The notes under the pieces are model-generated. The model was not told the DNA's origin and made no database searches. It saw nothing but the letters and a program-made list of their open reading frames with translations. From Pithys albifrons albifrons (lineage: Eukaryota > Chordata > Aves > Passeriformes > Thamnophilidae), in assembly GCF_047495875.1 (NCBI RefSeq), contig NC_092460.1, forward strand, positions 39,036,054 through 39,100,053: a stretch of DNA of 64,000 nucleotides, written 5' to 3'. Made by a program: the position numbers and the translations under genes. Of this stretch, positions 61,101 to 64,000 are shown piece after piece. Numbering within the stretch: the first letter of the stretch is position 1; the number at the start of each line of letters is the position of its first letter.

Positions 61101-62470
61101 GCACATGCACATTCCATCTGCACAAAACCAATCAGAGAAGCATTGAATCCTGGCCAGGACTGCTGTTTCGGATAGTGGTTGTGGTGACCGGTAATCATTA
61201 CATTTTAGTGACTATAAGAACATCACATATGACTGGCAGAGTACTGCACTTTGTTTGATACTGAGCATGGCTTCAAGGCCAAGCAACATTTGTTACAGGA
61301 TTAACATTAATCAAAACAACTCAGGGATCCTAATGATGGCTTAGTCCATTGCATGCAAACCTGCATATGCTAATGTAGTTTAAGCCATAGGAACACAAAT
61401 AAGTAACTGATCTTTATTTTCAAACCAGATGGAAAATTGAATTCTAGAACACATTAAAAGTCACCATTTAGCAAAAAGAAATTACAATAAGAATACTGAA
61501 ATTATCACACACTGAGACCAAAGGATCTGAGTGGCTGAAATACAGATACTGTGATCAACTGTTTCAAAGTGATTTCCTCGACTGTTATCAAGGATGGTCC
61601 ATTTATAAATTCCTAAAGACGAGGAGAGGCAGGGTGGAACAGAGGAGCAACATTGTCTAGAGTCTTCATGGAAGTTTGTTGGATGAGATTTCATATTTTC
61701 AAAGAGATGTAATAGCTCAGTAACATTTCATTTTTAAATCAGCCACAGAGTCAAATGATACAAAAAGCTTTCCCTGGCTAGTCTGAAAACAAGCAACAAT
61801 CTCTGTATACCTCCAAGTGAAGAGATTTTTCTATCACACCCCCTAATTGTTTAAATAAGTACTTAATATCCCAATAAGAAGAACAGGAAATTATATAGGC
61901 AACACAATGTCTGCCAAGTACAAAATAGCTCCAGAACCTAAGCCCCTCATGTATTGGTAAAAGCCACCACAGTTAACAAGCACCATCTTCAAAGCCAAAT
62001 CACTGGTGCACAGAAGTGTGCAAGAAGCTCTTCCTTCCTGTTCTTTTGACTAGGAAAACGGGCTGTCAGAAATCACTTACCTCCAAGATTCAGATACTTC
62101 TGAATGGCTCTTGGACATTTTTTACCATAAGACTTAGCAAATACATGTATTAAAAATCTATCCTTATAGAATATTCTGTTTCATGATGCATAAAACTGAA
62201 TAACACCAGTTGTTCACTACAAGAGCTACACCTTGGAAAAAGCAAGTCTATAAAAAGTAATAATCTAAAAAGTACCCTCATATTTTAAAGATGTAGGCAA
62301 AATAATCATCCCCATTAAACTATCAACTTCCTTTGATGAAATCAGGTACTATTTGAAGTGTCCTAGTAGCATGCTTTGCATGAGGATTTTTAACAGCCAC
62401 CTCTCTTGCCCACCTAAAGCAATTTAGATTTAGTCAAACTGATTAGTCTTGCCCCAAAAAAATCACTTAC

Positions 62471-62561
62471 CATCCAGAAAAGGGTTCCAGTGGCAAATTC
62501 AGAATAATGCTCTATAGTAGATAGTACACTGAATATTAAACATATCAGCACCAAGAGAAAT
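62471..62561 (-). CDS. KCNQ1: KCNQ1 exon 2 (S1 and S1-S2 loop)
   Basis: This 91-bp exon, the human length, consists of one base completing a codon split by intron 1 and 30 codons. They read [20 protein letters not shown] and [10 protein letters not shown] (human residues 130-159). S1 residues such as S140, V141 and E146 are kept. The extracellular end differs from human, with Q147H, A149S, A150E and L151F, which adds an acid near the surface. The acceptor is TTTTTACAG and the donor is ATG|GTAAGT. The start codon and cytoplasmic N-terminus lie in exon 1, beyond the window. Confidence 0.98.
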
Positions 62562-64000
62562 CTGTAAAAAGAAAACAGTGTTTAGTGACTTGTCAAGTTG
62601 AACTGTAAATCTAGATCTAGATTTATCTCACATTCATCACAAGTACTTTGTGTTTAATCAGTTACGTCTTCCTAGTCAACTAAGTATCATCATTTTGCAT
62701 TCATTAACTTTTAAGAAACATAGAATAAGTTAAAAAAATTACAGGAAGGCTGGACACAGTAAAATCAATATGTAAGTCTCACATATTTAAGCGTATTTCT
62801 TATAGAAGCTTCTCATAGTGAACATTTCATGTTTCATTGACTGCCAAACAACTTATGTGCTGCAGTAGAGAGGCATCATAACTGATAATGCATACACTGA
62901 AGTAGAATTACACACACGGCTGGAGAAAGGGACAGTAATTTCAACACAAAAATATTCCATTAAATATATCCCATGCATTCAAAACATACAGAAGAAACAG
63001 CTACTACTACAGTATTTCTATTGCCATCATTCATATCAGGAAGAAAATTCAGAAGTCTTCAAATCAATGCTCCTAGCCCTAAAAGTAGTTTAAAAAAGTA
63101 AAATTTAAAAGTTGTGAGAACTGGAAAACAAGATGTGCATCTGAATCCTAGCAGGTTAAATACTTAAATGCTGGCAGAACACGCATCACTTTGATGTGTA
63201 TGAAGTCTCGGCCCTCTTTCCACCATGGGCAACACATTAAACATCTAAATAACTAGTGAAAATAAGTGATGTATGAAGAACTCTGATGGACAGATCAGAA
63301 AGACAGACTTCTGATATGTTTGCACCACAGTTTCTACCATCTCTTAAGGTCATACAGAAAACAGAAGGAAACAGATTTCTTCCACTAACAGCCAAAAACA
63401 TTCCCTCTTGTGTACCAGCTCTTCCAGCTGCTATTTCCTCTAATTCCATGTCAAAAGGCTATATTTCCATGCCAAAAGGGAAGTTCTGGCCAGGTGGGAG
63501 TTGGTCTCTTCTCGCAGGCACTCAGCAATAGGACAAGGGGGCACAGGCTTAAGCTCTGCCAGGGGAAATTTAATTTGGATATCAGAAAAAAATTCTTTAG
63601 AGAGAGAGTAATCAGGCACTGGAATGGCCATCCCTGGAGATTTTTAAATGCAGATCGGACGTGGCACTGAGTGCCATGATCTGGTAAATGGACTGGAGTT
63701 GGACCAAGGGTTGGACTCGATGATCTCAGAGGTCTTTTCCAACCCAATCGATTCTATGCTTCTATGATTCTATTCTATCAAAAATCCTAAACTCCCAAAC
63801 CAGCAATTAAAACTTCAACAGTCCTGCATGTGATGAGACAGCTTTCAGAGGAGGAATCCTTCTGAAGAACACAAACACCACAGAAAGGGCTAGTTCTAGA
63901 AATTCAAAGCCAAAACCAAACAATGGCAAATAGAAATAAAGACTCAAACTACACTTAGTGGGCTTTGGGTAGCTTTCACGTGAAAAATATAGGTGGAGAA
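62562..64000 (-). other. KCNQ1: KCNQ1 intron 1 (partial)
   Basis: These 1,439 bp upstream of exon 2 (in gene sense) hold one CR1 tail and otherwise AT-rich sequence. Exon 1 is not seen, which fits the long first intron known in other vertebrates. Confidence 0.88.
63487..63778 (+). mobile_element. CR1 LINE 3' fragment, plus orientation, different subfamily
   Basis: The block starts GCCAGGTGGGAGTTGGTCTC and includes GCAATAGGACAAGGGGGCAC, CTCTGCCAGGGGAAATTTAA, AGAGAGAGTAATCAGGCACT, GTGGCACTGAGTGCCATGAT and GGACTCGATGATCTCAGAGG. It ends CTTTTCCAACCCAATCGATT with ATTCTATG-type repeats. This tail (CTCGATGATCTCAGAGGTC) belongs to a different CR1 subfamily from the copies with GGTGGGGAGGCCCTGG. It is antisense to KCNQ1. 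Four short open frames on both strands overlap it and are not genes. Confidence 0.95.

Larger units (their letters stand above)
46980..62470 (-). other. KCNQ1: KCNQ1 intron 2
   Basis: This is the largest complete intron in the window (15,491 bp), with a GTAAGT donor and a GACAG acceptor. It contains a CR1 copy with endonuclease remnants (47430-48925), a CR1 tail (56452-56966), a TTCC repeat (49218-49234) and the G-run at 58.1 kb. The remaining stretches look like ordinary unique AT-rich intron. Confidence 0.92.

Overview
The window is vertebrate and almost certainly avian. It contains CR1 LINE tails in bird-type form, ending in short ATTCTATG-like repeats, a probable endogenous retrovirus LTR, an old MIR/CORE-SINE relic, and AT-rich introns with few CpGs. 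There are no bacterial-type operons, no CRISPR and no RNA genes that I can recognise. Long open frames here are mostly chance or repeat-derived. The real coding content is short exons bounded by AG/GT splice signals.

One gene explains the whole window: KCNQ1 (Kv7.1), a voltage-gated potassium channel, on the minus strand. Nine consecutive coding exons are identified, equivalent to human exons 2 to 10: 62471-62561, 46853-46979, 42017-42095, 38444-38540, 33597-33737, 26776-26886, 25096-25191, 24131-24259 and 22380-22542. They join in frame over 1,034 coding bases. They encode the channel from S1 through S2, S3, the S4 voltage sensor, the S4-S5 linker, S5, the pore with its TIGYGD filter, S6, the calmodulin-binding helix A/IQ segment and most of the A-B linker. 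Exon 1 lies beyond base 64000. Exons 11 onward lie below base 1 or were not recognised.

The rest is intron. From high to low coordinates there are partial intron 1, introns 2 (15.5 kb), 3 (4.8 kb), 4 (3.5 kb), 5 (4.7 kb), 6 (6.7 kb), 7 (1.6 kb), 8 (0.8 kb) and 9 (1.6 kb), and at least 22.4 kb of intron 10. They carry six CR1 fragments, of which one keeps endonuclease-domain remnants joined directly to its 3' tail. Also present are an LTR-like block next to exon 3, a MIR relic, a 42-bp minisatellite beside an AT-rich degenerate repeat, both bracketed by a 119-bp direct duplication, and several simple repeats, including a 16-G run.

I see no new multi-gene system. The most distinctive structure is the composite repeat at about 14.1-15.35 kb. 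The most interesting protein-level points are the loss of the pore-turret N-glycosylation sequon and a diverged A-B linker. Comparisons with human KCNQ1 are made from recalled knowledge of that protein, not from an alignment run here.
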